Assembly (NCBI RefSeq): GCF_001429545.1 | Contig: NZ_LMSP01000012.1 | Span: forward strand, 140,554 to 204,553 | Length of the DNA: 64,000 nucleotides | Source: Paenibacillus sp. Soil787 | GTDB taxonomy: Bacteria; Bacillota; Bacilli; Paenibacillales; NBRC-103111 | Reading direction: 5' to 3' | In this document: positions 53,081 to 62,628 of the stretch, in pieces | Numbering within the stretch: position 1 is the stretch's first letter | Layout: each line of letters opens with the position of its first letter | Notes under the pieces: model-generated | The model's input: the letters and a program-made list of their open reading frames with translations, nothing else | Database searches by the model: none | Told to the model about the DNA's origin: nothing | Position numbers and translations under genes: made by a program

Positions 53081-53655
53081 GAACAAATAAGCGCAGAAAA
53101 AAACGCGCTTAATCGTGCTGCCTCGAACAAATAAGCGCGAAAAAGCGCTTACAGCGGGAGCTCATCGAGCCGAAGCTCGTCGACAGTGTCGGAGAGGTCG
53201 AAAATTGTGATCTCAGCCGACCGTCCGTACTAATTAAGCGCGAAAAACGCGCTTAATCGTACTGCCTCGAACAAATAAGCGCGGAAAACGCGCTTACAGC
53301 AGGAGCTTTGCGAGCCGAAGCTCGTCGACAGTGTCGGAGAGGCCGGAAATCGACTTCTCAGCCGACCATCCGTACTGTTTAAGCGCAGAAAACGCGTTTA
53401 ATCGTACTATCTCGAACAAATAAGCGCGAAAAACGCGCTTACAGCAGGAGCTTTGCGAGACGAAACTCTTCGACAGTGTCGGAGAGGTCGGAAATCGACC
53501 TCTCAGCCGAGCGTCCGTACTGTTTAATCGCAGAAAACGCGCTTAATCGTGCTGCCTCGAACAAATAAGCGCGAAAAACGCGCTTACAGCAGGAGCTTTG
53601 CGAGCCGAAACTCGTCGACAGTGTCGGAGAGGCCGGAAATCGACTTTTCAACTGA
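53081..53655. repeat. Tandem array of about 145-bp hairpin-rich units
   Basis: After an abbreviated 44-bp leader unit (53081-53124), units start at 53125, 53269, 53414 and 53559 (periods 144, 145, 145); the last is truncated near 53655. Each unit holds AAGCGCG-AAAAA-CGCGCTT, a GAGC/GCTC hairpin, GAGAGGTCG-GAAA-TCGACCTCTC and a second AAGCGCG/CGCGCTT hairpin, with variants and compensatory changes between copies. No unit-long ORF is conserved. The whole unit repeats, with no unique spacers, so it is not a CRISPR. A diverged solo core lies at 26083-26127. Confidence 0.85.
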
Positions 53656-53890
53656 TAGTCCTTTTCTTTTTGTAAGATATTACTTGTTCATCTACCTCAT
53701 CCACTATCTAACGTATAAGTAAACCAAACTTTCATTACTTACTCCAATAACCTGAGCGCTAACTAAAATTCACCTGGTATGTATTGTTGCTTTGTTTCAT
53801 AAGCGCCATTAACCAAGAGTTCGCGGGTACAGACATATGACCTTCAAAAGCACCAATTGTTTGAAATCAAAACTCAATCGTATAACTTTT
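53656..53890. other. Intergenic, nothing recognised
   Basis: AT-rich stretch between the tandem array and the DUF4173 gene. I see no gene, hairpin or repeat that can be supported. Confidence 0.5.
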
Positions 53891-55393
53891 TTAAAATTTC
53901 CTCGCTTGATACTTCGATAGATTCCAGGAAGGCCATGAATAATCTCCAGTGTCTGCTTTAATGCGATCTATGGTTGCTTGTATCGACAACTCAGGATGTT
54001 TGACTTTCAGTTCCTTAAGAGGCGGGATCACGTCAGTTGAGAGACTCCCCAAATACGCAAGATCGATGATTTTCGTTCTTTCGTACCGTTCCATGTTGTT
54101 GATGACGATTCGTTGTTCAATATTCATATAATTCATCACGAGATAGGCCAGGATTGAAGTTGTGATAACCGCTTTTGACAAGGACATCCGTTCTATCCAG
54201 ATTCGGAAAAGAGCAATGATAAACAGAACACTCAAGAAAATCATGAAACCATGAACGAGTAATCTCGTTTGCGTGAAGCCATAAGCCTCTTCATACAGCG
54301 AAAGCCTTCCGTAAGCGGAAATGAGCATCACGATCGTGCATCCGACGAGCATCGTCAGCAGCCCTTTTCGAATAGTTTCACCCATGTGACCGCTGCGGCG
54401 AATCCAATGAAGGCCTGGAAACAGCAGCGACATATTGATGATTGCGACCGCAACAAGCTCAGCAAACCCTCTTCTCGCGTACTCCGCATAGAGCACACCA
54501 TCTGGCAAAAACCCATTCGCTGCTCCGAATAAATAAGAGAACTGAATGATAGCGAACAGTACATAAACGACATTGACACACACGAGCAAAGTATCGGCAG
54601 TTATTGGATCAATGAGAATCTTTTTGCTTACAGCAGCAGATTCCTCGCTAAACTCTTGAGGCGTTTGGTTGACTTCGATGACTTTTGGAAAAAGAATTCC
54701 CCATAAATAGCAGAACGTGTATAGAGTTATTGCAATCCCAAAACCAGTACGTACAATCCCCTCAGCAATTGAGATACCATTGAACCAATGCGGGATTCCT
54801 TCCACCCATGATTGAAAAACACGATCAGCAGAAGCTAGCAACGCAACTACGATGAACAAAATAGGGGCTGCTAACAAAAGGCCTGCACCAGCTTTCCCCA
54901 TCTTTCCCCAGGCAGACTCCTTTTCGGTCCTTCTACTCGGCAGCCATGCTTTGATCATCCCAAAAGGTACAGACAAGTAAGTGATCGGCCTGCCAAAACA
55001 ATGTCTCAGCAGATCCTGCACGAATGTTGCATGATACCATGCATGCTTACTATTGCGTGATAAGACAATCGTCTGCATCGCTATACATATGGGTAAGGCA
55101 AGCAAATTAAGCGTATGAAACAGATGGTTAGCAAACAATGTATACGTCAAAGCAATTAGTACGACTGGAGCTAGAAGGAACCAACCGGCTTTATTTTGTC
55201 CTTCCCATGGCTCAAAGCCGCCTAATCTTCCTTTTATGGCGTAAAAGTACAGGCTGTAAAAGCCCACCACACTAATCAGAACAGAGATGCCGGGTGCATG
55301 GTCAAAAAGCAGGTATTGAACCATGAAACCAAATAAACATGCGTACACAAGCATTAAACCGTATTTTCTTTGCCATGGAGCAGGATCTCTCAT
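53891..55393 (-). CDS. DUF4173 family polytopic membrane protein
   Basis: A 500-residue protein with about a dozen predicted helices and a soluble C-terminal tail ending in DTGDYSWPSWNLSKYQARKF. The segments ADRVFQSW, RIVINNMERYERTKIIDLAYLGSLSTDVIP and YARRGFAELVAVAIINMSLL are typical of the DUF4173/DUF4153 group as I recall it. Its role is unknown; relatives often lie near sensor or regulator genes. AAAGGGG precedes the ATG. It diverges from the SgrR-like gene. Confidence 0.78.
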   Translation of the reverse strand: MRDPAPWQRKYGLMLVYACLFGFMVQYLLFDHAPGISVLISVVGFYSLYFYAIKGRLGGFEPWEGQNKAGWFLLAPVVLIALTYTLFANHLFHTLNLLALPICIAMQTIVLSRNSKHAWYHATFVQDLLRHCFGRPITYLSVPFGMIKAWLPSRRTEKESAWGKMGKAGAGLLLAAPILFIVVALLASADRVFQSWVEGIPHWFNGISIAEGIVRTGFGIAITLYTFCYLWGILFPKVIEVNQTPQEFSEESAAVSKKILIDPITADTLLVCVNVVYVLFAIIQFSYLFGAANGFLPDGVLYAEYARRGFAELVAVAIINMSLLFPGLHWIRRSGHMGETIRKGLLTMLVGCTIVMLISAYGRLSLYEEAYGFTQTRLLVHGFMIFLSVLFIIALFRIWIERMSLSKAVITTSILAYLVMNYMNIEQRIVINNMERYERTKIIDLAYLGSLSTDVIPPLKELKVKHPELSIQATIDRIKADTGDYSWPSWNLSKYQARKF

Positions 55394-55536
55394 TGGACTT
55401 ATTCCCCTTTGTTTTACAAATGATAAGGCAGCCTAAGCGCTTGTTATTACCTGCTTTTTATTGTAACCTGTAAAACAAGAACAAAAAGTGTAAGTTTAAA
55501 TTTCATAATTTCATATTTTAATACGGAGGCTTAAGA

Positions 55537-57333
55537 GTGAAAATACGCAAGCATTATTTGACACTTCGACGCTCATTTCCCCATGTCCATGAAGAGCATC
55601 CACTTGAGATAACGCTGGAAGAGCTAGCGTTACATTTGGACTGTACGCACCGTAATATGGTGCTGCTTCTCAAGAGAATGCAGCAGGAAGAGTGGCTCAC
55701 TTGGCTGCCCAAGAAAGGCCGCGGTAACCGCTCGACCCTTATTTTCCATGCGAGTAAAGAAGAAACGCTTATGGAGGAAGCAAAGGAATTGGTCGCGAAA
55801 CAGGACTTGCATTCTGCACTTGAACTGCTGCAAGCAGCCGAGCATGCCTCTTCCTTACGGGAACAATTCCAAGTTTGGCTGTCAGGGCAATTCGGCTTTC
55901 GCTCTGAAGTGCAAGGTCAGCGGCGAACGGATATTTTGCGCTTCCCACTCCCTCAAACGATTCACGCCTTAGACCCTGCAGCCATTCATTATGCCGGGGA
56001 ATCCCATTTGGTGAATCAGATCTTCGATGGACTCGTTCGCATGGATGCCAAAGGAGATCAGATCCTACCGCATCTTGCTCATGCGTGGGATGTAGATGCT
56101 TCGCGCACCTTATGGACCTTTTATCTCCGCAAAGGCGTGCAGTTTCATCATGGCCACGAGATGCTGGCAAGCGATGTGAAATATTCACTCGAACGACTTA
56201 GGCGCTTAGCGCCGCGCGGTCTCTATAGCTGGGCTTATGCGAGCATCATCGACATTACAACCCCAGATGAAACAACAGTTTGCATTCAACTGTCTGAACG
56301 AAATGAATTATTTCTCGGATTTTTAACTACCAATCGCGCTTCTATCGTCCCAGCAGATGTGTGTGAAGCAGCCGGAGGACGGATGGATAAGTCTCCCATT
56401 GGCACAGGACCTTTCCGATTAACTGGACACGAACAAGGGATTTGGATCTTGGAAGCTTTCCCAGCCTATTTTCAAGGACGCGGGTTCTTGGATCGGGTCG
56501 AAGTGTGGACATTGCCGGAGAATGAACAGAAGGAATTATCAGCTCAAAGTCAGCCCTTCCAAGTCATGCACAATGTGCGAATTTCAGACATGGAAGCGCA
56601 GCGTTGGCAGCAAGTACGGCAATCTGGCATGACGACGAAATTCATGACCGTAAATGAATTGAAAGACGGACCATTAAAGAATCCCGTAATTCGCGAGGCA
56701 CTTAACTTAGCATTGGACCGACCCTATTTGCTGGAACAACTCTCGGGCGATGTGATTGAAGCGGCAAGCAGCTTCTTCTTGAAGCCACTAGAAGATACGG
56801 AGCGTTCCAATCCTGCAATTAGCAAGGCGGGACAGACAAAAGTCGAACAGCTGCTAGCAGCTTCCGGCTACCAAGGTGACGTCCTGAAGCTGGCGACCAT
56901 CCCTCAGTATGAGCAGGATGCGCTACTCCTGCAGAAAATGTACGCCATGTCCGGAATCAAACTGGAAATCCTGCTCATTCCCGCAGAAGAATTCAAGGGC
57001 GAGCAGCGCATGAGAGCGGATCTGCTGCTGTTTGCCATCATGCTAGACGAACATAGCGAGCTGCGGCTCTACGATATGTACAAGAGCATGCGGCAGCATG
57101 CTGCGCCTGATGTGCAGACCATGCTCGATGACAGCTTGCGACTGCTGCGTTCCGAGTCCGATCCGAAACGCAGAATGGCGCTGCTCGAGCAGTTGGAATC
57201 CCAGCTCAAGCAGCGCCACAGCCTGCTATTTCTATATCGAAAGCATCTTAAAACCGCTTATCATCCATCGATTCGCGGCATCTCCCTTGACTCGCTAGGT
57301 TGGGTACGATTCCGCGACATTTGGTTCACATAG
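55537..57333 (+). CDS. SgrR-like transcriptional regulator with solute-binding domain
   Basis: A 598-residue protein. The N-terminal 110 residues form an SgrR-type helix-turn-helix (LTLRRSF, ITLEELALHLDCTHRNMVLLLKRMQQEEWLTWLPKKGRG). The rest, from about residue 130, is an SBP_bac_5 (oligopeptide-binding-like) domain with FDGLVRMDAKGDQILPHLAHAWDV and SPIGTGPFRLT. There is no signal peptide, so it senses ligand in the cytoplasm, as E. coli SgrR does for sugar-phosphate stress. The GTG start has GGAGG 9 nt upstream. Adjacent transporter genes are absent, so the target is unclear. Confidence 0.87.
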   Translation: MKIRKHYLTLRRSFPHVHEEHPLEITLEELALHLDCTHRNMVLLLKRMQQEEWLTWLPKKGRGNRSTLIFHASKEETLMEEAKELVAKQDLHSALELLQAAEHASSLREQFQVWLSGQFGFRSEVQGQRRTDILRFPLPQTIHALDPAAIHYAGESHLVNQIFDGLVRMDAKGDQILPHLAHAWDVDASRTLWTFYLRKGVQFHHGHEMLASDVKYSLERLRRLAPRGLYSWAYASIIDITTPDETTVCIQLSERNELFLGFLTTNRASIVPADVCEAAGGRMDKSPIGTGPFRLTGHEQGIWILEAFPAYFQGRGFLDRVEVWTLPENEQKELSAQSQPFQVMHNVRISDMEAQRWQQVRQSGMTTKFMTVNELKDGPLKNPVIREALNLALDRPYLLEQLSGDVIEAASSFFLKPLEDTERSNPAISKAGQTKVEQLLAASGYQGDVLKLATIPQYEQDALLLQKMYAMSGIKLEILLIPAEEFKGEQRMRADLLLFAIMLDEHSELRLYDMYKSMRQHAAPDVQTMLDDSLRLLRSESDPKRRMALLEQLESQLKQRHSLLFLYRKHLKTAYHPSIRGISLDSLGWVRFRDIWFT

Positions 57334-57352
57334 AACCAAACATCGAAGTAAA

Positions 57353-59299
57353 CTATTCGCTCTTCAGTGTTACACCAGCGGGTAATATACGAACAATGTG
57401 ATCGCGAAGCACCACGTTATCGTGCAGCTCATCATTGAAGATAGCAATAATTCCACTGTCTTCACGGGTTCTAATTAAGCGCCCTATTCCCTGTCTAAGC
57501 CTTAAAAGCATATAAGGAATATCCACCTCTTCATACGGTGAGGTTGATGCTTGTCTCTTAGCATTGAATACGGGATCTTGTGGAGGAAACGGCAGTGACC
57601 AGACAATGACATTGGACAACGAAGGACCCGGTATATCAAGTCCTTCCCATAGGGTGACTGCCGACAATACGCTGTGTTCATCCCCTTGGAAAGAGGCAAT
57701 CAAATGGCTGATTTCTTGATCCCCTTCAAACAAGAACGTCAATTCCGAACAATCCGAGCGACCTTTGATTTCCCGCTTAAACCGCTGCAGCTCTTCGTGG
57801 GTTGGGAACAGAATTAGCGCTCTTCCTTCTGTTCTTTTTAACAACTGAACCGCGGTTTCCATCTTTTCTTGAAACGTTCCGCCAGACGTCCACTTGGGTG
57901 CGATCACTTCCATCCGCTCTGCATAATCAAAAGGAGAATTTACAGAAAATGATAGATACTGGTCAAGGCCCAAACTGTTAGCCACATAATCGAATGAACC
58001 CTCAACGGATAGTGTAGCCGATGAGAAAACGATTGGCATTTTGGACGAAAACACATGCTCTTTCAGCACTTCTTTCACAGTTCTCGGCATAATCACCAGG
58101 CTAAGACCCGTAATGCTTTCAGTCGCCCAACAAATGAAGGTTTGATCGTTGCGGAACAATGCCAGCGCTTTCTGCATCATTTCCAAATGTTCTTCCACGA
58201 TCTTAAGCTGGTAGTCATTTAATGTGAACATTTCACCTTCAAAGACAAGCTCCTCTTCGATCTCCGATAAAATATCACTTAGCCGATGAATCTCACGCAG
58301 CAGTCGGTCGTTGATAACAATCTGCTTACGATCCGATCCAACAATCGGTAGACAGCAGCTTTCAAGCACTTCGAACATGAGCTCGCTTTGCTCAATAGCC
58401 TGATCAATACAGACGGCTAACGTCTCGCGTACTTCCCCTTTTAACAAACGGATCACTAATTCCTCGAACACCATATGCTTCAGCTTGTACGTTAGTGCTT
58501 TCTGAGCCGCCGATTCCATCAGATGTCCTTCATCGAAAACAACCGTACAATGATCCGGCAGCAAAGGAAGCTGGCCTTCACGCTTTCTTCCGTCGTACGT
58601 CCACACATGTTCCATGTAGAAATCATGCGAGCAGATAATCAGATCCGCCGAACGTCGGTATGCTTCACGAGATAACGTTTGACCGCAGCGATGACGCTTA
58701 TCACAGACGAAACAATCCTGATACGCATCCCAACTCACCTTGTGCCACTGTTCATCATTCAGATGCGGGTAGTTTTTACGGTCCCCATATGCATGAAATG
58801 TTTGCAGCGCTTCACGTGTGTGCACGAAGTCAGGAAGACCTTCATACAGCTCTCGATATAAGCCAATATCCTCATGTCCGAATCGCGCCTCATCAAGTTT
58901 AACGAGACATACGTATTGGTCAGGCGATTTGGCAAGACGCGCATCAATAACGAGATCCAAATGACGCGATATTTTATCAATATCCCCACCGGGCTTGACC
59001 AATTGTTCTATCAAAGATTCATCCGCACAAGCGATGATAGCCGGTTTCTTCATGAAACGCGAGTAACATATCGCATACAATAAATAGACTAGCGTTTTCC
59101 CCGTACCCACTCCTGCTTCCGCGAAAATGGTCGATTTCTCAGCAAAAGCACGTTCTAATTGGAACGCCATGTAAATCTGTTCGTCACGCACCTCAAAGCC
59201 CGCTTCAGGCAAAACTTCATAAAAGATATCCGCAATCCAGTCAGAAACCTGCTGCATGAATGGCTGTGCGTGATCATATGCAAATGGATAACGTCCCAC
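57353..59299 (-). CDS. ypvA: DinG/Rad3-like ATP-dependent DNA helicase (YpvA)
   Basis: A 648-residue superfamily 2 helicase. Walker A is AEAGVGTGKT, the DEAH box is VVFDEGHL, and the C-terminal motif VI is RLRQGIGRLIR. Four cysteines between the two (CLVK, DCFVCDKRHRCGQ) match the Fe-S cluster position of XPD/DinG helicases. The GTG start at 59299 (GRYPFAYDHAQPF) follows GGGGG by 8 nt and matches the N-terminus of B. subtilis YpvA; the frame to 59512 is an unsupported extension overlapping the radical SAM gene. Confidence 0.88.
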   Translation of the reverse strand: MGRYPFAYDHAQPFMQQVSDWIADIFYEVLPEAGFEVRDEQIYMAFQLERAFAEKSTIFAEAGVGTGKTLVYLLYAICYSRFMKKPAIIACADESLIEQLVKPGGDIDKISRHLDLVIDARLAKSPDQYVCLVKLDEARFGHEDIGLYRELYEGLPDFVHTREALQTFHAYGDRKNYPHLNDEQWHKVSWDAYQDCFVCDKRHRCGQTLSREAYRRSADLIICSHDFYMEHVWTYDGRKREGQLPLLPDHCTVVFDEGHLMESAAQKALTYKLKHMVFEELVIRLLKGEVRETLAVCIDQAIEQSELMFEVLESCCLPIVGSDRKQIVINDRLLREIHRLSDILSEIEEELVFEGEMFTLNDYQLKIVEEHLEMMQKALALFRNDQTFICWATESITGLSLVIMPRTVKEVLKEHVFSSKMPIVFSSATLSVEGSFDYVANSLGLDQYLSFSVNSPFDYAERMEVIAPKWTSGGTFQEKMETAVQLLKRTEGRALILFPTHEELQRFKREIKGRSDCSELTFLFEGDQEISHLIASFQGDEHSVLSAVTLWEGLDIPGPSLSNVIVWSLPFPPQDPVFNAKRQASTSPYEEVDIPYMLLRLRQGIGRLIRTREDSGIIAIFNDELHDNVVLRDHIVRILPAGVTLKSE

Positions 59300-59414
59300 G
59301 TAATGTGCCCCCAACGAATAGAATCGAATCAAACTTGTATTATCCCACGAATGCTGTTTAAAAGCAAAAGCCCATTCCCCAGCGCACACGCTGCTAGAAT
59401 GAGCTCTATCTATT

Positions 59415-60293
59415 CTACATGCTAAAACGTTCACGATATCCGCACTTTCGGCATAATTCCTCGACAACTTCACGTCTGGAAAAGCCCTCGAACAATCGGT
59501 TCGCCCGCTCACCTTCTACGATTTCGGAGAAAGGAGTTTGGTTGATATTGCCCAGATTAATGACCCCTTCCCCATCCAGACAGCAAGGAATCACAGTGCC
59601 ATCGACAAGAATGCCTGCTTGATTTCGCAGTGCGTGACAGAAGCCCGGCCCTTCAATTTCTTCCGCCTTCAAATCCGGCCATTGGAACTCATGATCCTGA
59701 TTCAGATAGACGCGATCTGCCAGCTTAACACCAGTACCGCGAACGAATTTCTCATCTATTTTGTAATCAAGTTCGAACTCTTTTTCGAGCAATTCCAGCA
59801 CTTCACGGTTTCGCTGCCGTTCTTGATTCGTCTGATTGTCCGTATCCAGATTCCATAAACGGAATGAGATAATCACATTGGACTTGGCAACGATTTCCTT
59901 AGCAAATCGCAGGATACTCGTCACATATCCTTCTTTATCCTCAGATCCTTCGTGGCCATCAAAGCTGTGCAAGGAGAAATTCATTTGCCGCAGCGCCGGT
60001 TTATCCAGAAGCTTGTGTCTATTTTTGTTAATCAGCGTGCCGTTGGTTGTGATATTGACCTTGAAGCCTTTCTCATGGCTCAAATCCAGCAGTTCGTCAA
60101 TCTTCGGGTGCAGCAAAGGTTCCCCTTTGACATGCAAATAAATGTGATCCGTGTGAGGCTTAATTTGATCTAATATATGGGTAAAGGTATCGATTTTAAT
60201 AAAATTAGCTTGACGCTTCGTCTGTGGACAGAAGGTACAGGCCAAGTTACAAACACTTGTAATTTCGATATAAAATTTCTTGAACTTCTTCAT
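59415..60293 (-). CDS. Radical SAM/SPASM-domain protein
   Basis: A 292-residue radical SAM enzyme. The 4Fe-4S/SAM motif is CNLACTFC at about 15-22, followed by HVKGEPLLHP (the GGEP equivalent) and NITTNGTLI. The C-terminal part has GFCHALRNQAGILVDGTVIPCCLDGEG and a final CRKC, a SPASM-like auxiliary cluster site. Substrate unknown; no precursor peptide gene was found beside it. The start follows GGAG. It lies directly upstream of ypvA on the same strand. Confidence 0.88.
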   Translation of the reverse strand: MKKFKKFYIEITSVCNLACTFCPQTKRQANFIKIDTFTHILDQIKPHTDHIYLHVKGEPLLHPKIDELLDLSHEKGFKVNITTNGTLINKNRHKLLDKPALRQMNFSLHSFDGHEGSEDKEGYVTSILRFAKEIVAKSNVIISFRLWNLDTDNQTNQERQRNREVLELLEKEFELDYKIDEKFVRGTGVKLADRVYLNQDHEFQWPDLKAEEIEGPGFCHALRNQAGILVDGTVIPCCLDGEGVINLGNINQTPFSEIVEGERANRLFEGFSRREVVEELCRKCGYRERFSM

Positions 60294-60376
60294 TCTATGG
60301 CTCCGTTTCTAGCTGCGCTCCTATGATAGTTGTTATTATACCAAGCAAGCACTATGAAGGAAAGGAAATCGAGCAA

Positions 60377-61174
60377 TTAGAAAAACCATTTGACCATCCA
60401 TCCAATAAAATGAGCAGATGGAATAAGAAAAACTTGCGCTAGCAATGTTCCCAGAAACCTGGATGTCATGAGCAGTGCATAGATTTTGCCTAGCTGTCTA
60501 CGTTGTGAATCGTCATGCAATGCTTTGTCCGTAATAAGACCTAATTGCGGATCTATGAATATGGTAAGCAAAATAGTAGCAATACCGTTAATAAGTCCGG
60601 AGGCTTGCGATGCTGTTGTTGCAAATTCAGGCAACAAATGCGCGGCATATAAGGAAGAAAGCACACCAACCGAATAGAAAGCTGTCACCAAAATATTAAT
60701 CAATAGGAATCGTTTTGGAATCCCCAAATAACGAAATTGGCTCAGCAGCTTGACGTTTGGCTTCTTCAAATATTTTTTCGTGTTCTTCAATTGTGACACC
60801 GTTACACTCGTTATGAGTTTCGGAATCGATCCGGCGATTTCCAACCGGGAAATAACTCGAACGCTCAGATTGATAAAAGACGGGAATAAAGCAATCGCAA
60901 TCAATGTTCCAATCGACGAGGCGAATAAACTAATTCGGAAGTAGCGTTCCAGATCAAAGGTCGGTTCGATCTTCGCATAATCAACGAAATGCGCAGTCAT
61001 TGGCGCCTGAATTAAATTCGCTGTGCGCGATACAAGGACGACAATGCCGACTAAAGAAAGTGCCACAGCCAGCTTGTTCACTTGCACACCAGCGTACCGA
61101 ATCGAATATGACAATGTTTCTGCTGTATGGATTATCATCGTCAGAATGAAGGCCAGAATGAGCGTGTTCGTCAT
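60377..61174 (-). CDS. amj: Lipid II flippase Amj (YdaH family)
   Basis: A 265-residue membrane protein of the DUF2837/Amj family. In B. subtilis Amj flips lipid II as an alternative to MurJ and is induced by envelope stress. Characteristic segments are HTAETLSYSIRYAGVQ, LVSRTANLIQAPMTAHFVDYA and IDPQLGLITDKALHDD. The start overlaps the stop of the SRPBCC gene by 4 bp, so the two are translationally coupled. Confidence 0.88.
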   Translation of the reverse strand: MTNTLILAFILTMIIHTAETLSYSIRYAGVQVNKLAVALSLVGIVVLVSRTANLIQAPMTAHFVDYAKIEPTFDLERYFRISLFASSIGTLIAIALFPSFINLSVRVISRLEIAGSIPKLITSVTVSQLKNTKKYLKKPNVKLLSQFRYLGIPKRFLLINILVTAFYSVGVLSSLYAAHLLPEFATTASQASGLINGIATILLTIFIDPQLGLITDKALHDDSQRRQLGKIYALLMTSRFLGTLLAQVFLIPSAHFIGWMVKWFF

Positions 61175-61605
61175 CGTATGAACTTATCCTCAGAGAGGGC
61201 TAGTAATCCGCTGATAACCTCTTCCCAATGTACTTTCATCTCTTCTCTTTGCTCCGCGCTGTTCAGTTTCTCATGATGAAAGCTGATCGTCGTTTTCCCT
61301 GGACTAGCGGCAGGCAGCAGTCGAATTTGTAGTGTTGACGCATTCGGAAATCCCGCAGGCTGCCAAGTCAATCGAAGCTGCTCCAGCGGCTTCACCACGC
61401 GAAATTCCCCCGTCGTTCCTTCTTGTGTCACGAATTTGTGACCCTTCACGATCTGGGCTGTCGCCAAATCACCTAACCAAAGCCTTCGCCCTTGTATTGA
61501 AGTCAGCAACTCCCAAGCTTCCTCTCGGAAAAAGGGAAGTGTACGTCTAACACCAATTTGAAAGCCAACTGAAGCGGTCAGACCAACTGGTTTGTTGGTA
61601 TTCAT
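61171..61605 (-). CDS. SRPBCC/AHSA1-like protein
   Basis: A 144-residue START-like fold protein: the pattern FFREEAWELLTSIQGRRLWLGDL, FRVVKPLEQLRLTWQPAGFP, TTISFHHEKLNSAEQREEMKVHWEEVISGLLAL is typical of the AHSA1/SRPBCC group. Such proteins bind hydrophobic ligands in a cavity; no substrate is evident. GGAGG lies upstream of the ATG. Co-translation with amj hints at an envelope or stress link. Confidence 0.82.
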   Translation of the reverse strand: MNTNKPVGLTASVGFQIGVRRTLPFFREEAWELLTSIQGRRLWLGDLATAQIVKGHKFVTQEGTTGEFRVVKPLEQLRLTWQPAGFPNASTLQIRLLPAASPGKTTISFHHEKLNSAEQREEMKVHWEEVISGLLALSEDKFIR

Positions 61606-61638
61606 CTCTTCTTGCCTCCTATCGGGATAGAATTTCTT

Positions 61639-62166
61639 TTATACCGGAAGTCGTTTTCTCATCCAACGAATCTGTCCCCGATGATTAATCTCATCTTCAA
61701 ACACGTGGTACCACATGAAATAATGGTTGGCTGGCTGGTTCTGCCAGAATGGGTATTCCTCATATAACCAATCATCAGTCTTCCTCTTGAAAACCTCATA
61801 CGTTTTACTGCGAACCTCGCTCATGATGTTAAGGTAATAGTCCAGGTTATTTCCCTTAATTTCGGCTCTTCCTTGATCGCCAAGCTCGAGGGCTGCTCCC
61901 CAGATTTTCATTTCCTCCTCGTTCAAGTGACGGTGCTCGAAAGTCTCCAGTTGATAAGCAACCTCGACAGCTGCGAAGTGCAGCAACAAAGAGCCGATCG
62001 AGTTACTTGTCGCGTCAATTGTGTAGTCTAATTGCTCGGTTGTGAGTCCTTCCACACTTCTCAGCGTTGTAAATCTGGCGTAATTCATCATGGACATCAG
62101 CCTGCTAATTTGTGGCGCGTACCCTGGTATTTCTGTGATTAAGAGAAGATTGGGTGTATCGTGCAT
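61639..62166 (-). CDS. DinB-family protein (DUF664-like)
   Basis: A 175-residue helical-bundle protein with metal-ligand candidates in LLLHFAAVEVAYQ and HVFEDEINHRGQIRWMRKR. It belongs to the DinB superfamily (bacillithiol-dependent or unknown transferases). The start at 62166 follows AAGGAG. The same frame stays open to 62373 through a heptanucleotide repeat, but that part encodes a WEVGSGK-type artificial-looking sequence. It precedes the SRPBCC-amj pair on the same strand and may be cotranscribed. Confidence 0.78.
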   Translation of the reverse strand: MHDTPNLLLITEIPGYAPQISRLMSMMNYARFTTLRSVEGLTTEQLDYTIDATSNSIGSLLLHFAAVEVAYQLETFEHRHLNEEEMKIWGAALELGDQGRAEIKGNNLDYYLNIMSEVRSKTYEVFKRKTDDWLYEEYPFWQNQPANHYFMWYHVFEDEINHRGQIRWMRKRLPV

Positions 62167-62325
62167 ATGTACATTCACTCCTTGTTTAATCGTTAGAATT
62201 ATATTAGATTCGTTATTTTGGTATATTTTTCCTTCTTCACGCATAAAGCCTCTACCAAACTTCCCAGCGAATATTTCTTCTAGCGCTCTAAGTGCCAAGT
62301 TCCAAGTCCAGATTCCAGTTCTCAC

Positions 62326-62386
62326 TTCCCACTTCCACTTCCCACTTCCCACTTCCCACTTCCCACTTCCCACTTCCCACTTCCCA
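62326..62386 (+). repeat. Heptanucleotide tandem repeat (TTCCCAC)n
   Basis: Seven full TTCCCAC units, one 6-nt variant TTCCAC in second position, and a final TTCCCA. It lies 160-220 bp upstream of the DinB start. A 7-bp unit changes the reading frame when copy number changes. Confidence 0.9.
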
Positions 62387-62472
62387 GCAGCCTACCCTGT
62401 TAAAGCATTCGAACAATATTTGCTGCTGTAAAACATGCAGTTAATTTCACTTCAGCGACTCTTTTCTCATAA

Positions 62473-62559
62473 ATTACCTGCATTTCCTACATCAAATTTA
62501 CCCGAAATGTATCGTTTGAGCCTTTTCTGGCGAATTTAGCTGCATTTTTCGCAGGTAAT
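62473..62559. repeat. Inverted-repeat-bounded element, about 87 bp
   Basis: ATTACCTGC at 62473-62481 and GCAGGTAAT at 62551-62559 are perfect inverted repeats bounding a segment with GCATTT near each edge. It resembles the small intergenic palindromic elements often scattered in Paenibacillus genomes; only one copy is in this window. The rest of 62387-62628 holds nothing else I can support. Confidence 0.45.
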
Positions 62560-62628
62560 CCTCTCCAAAGGGTGTTCAACGCGTAATTTTGATGCACAAA
62601 ATGCATGTTGTGTGATTTCATGCCTCCC

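Noticed and set aside
53081..53655. CRISPR array
   Set aside because: The whole 145-bp unit repeats with no unique spacers, the period is too long, and no cas gene is present.
55769..56188. 139-codon minus-strand frame inside the SgrR-like gene
   Set aside because: Shadow frame, composition atypical, no ribosome binding site.
59300..59512. N-terminal extension of the YpvA helicase
   Set aside because: It overlaps the radical SAM gene and lacks a ribosome binding site; the GTG at 59299 matches the family start.
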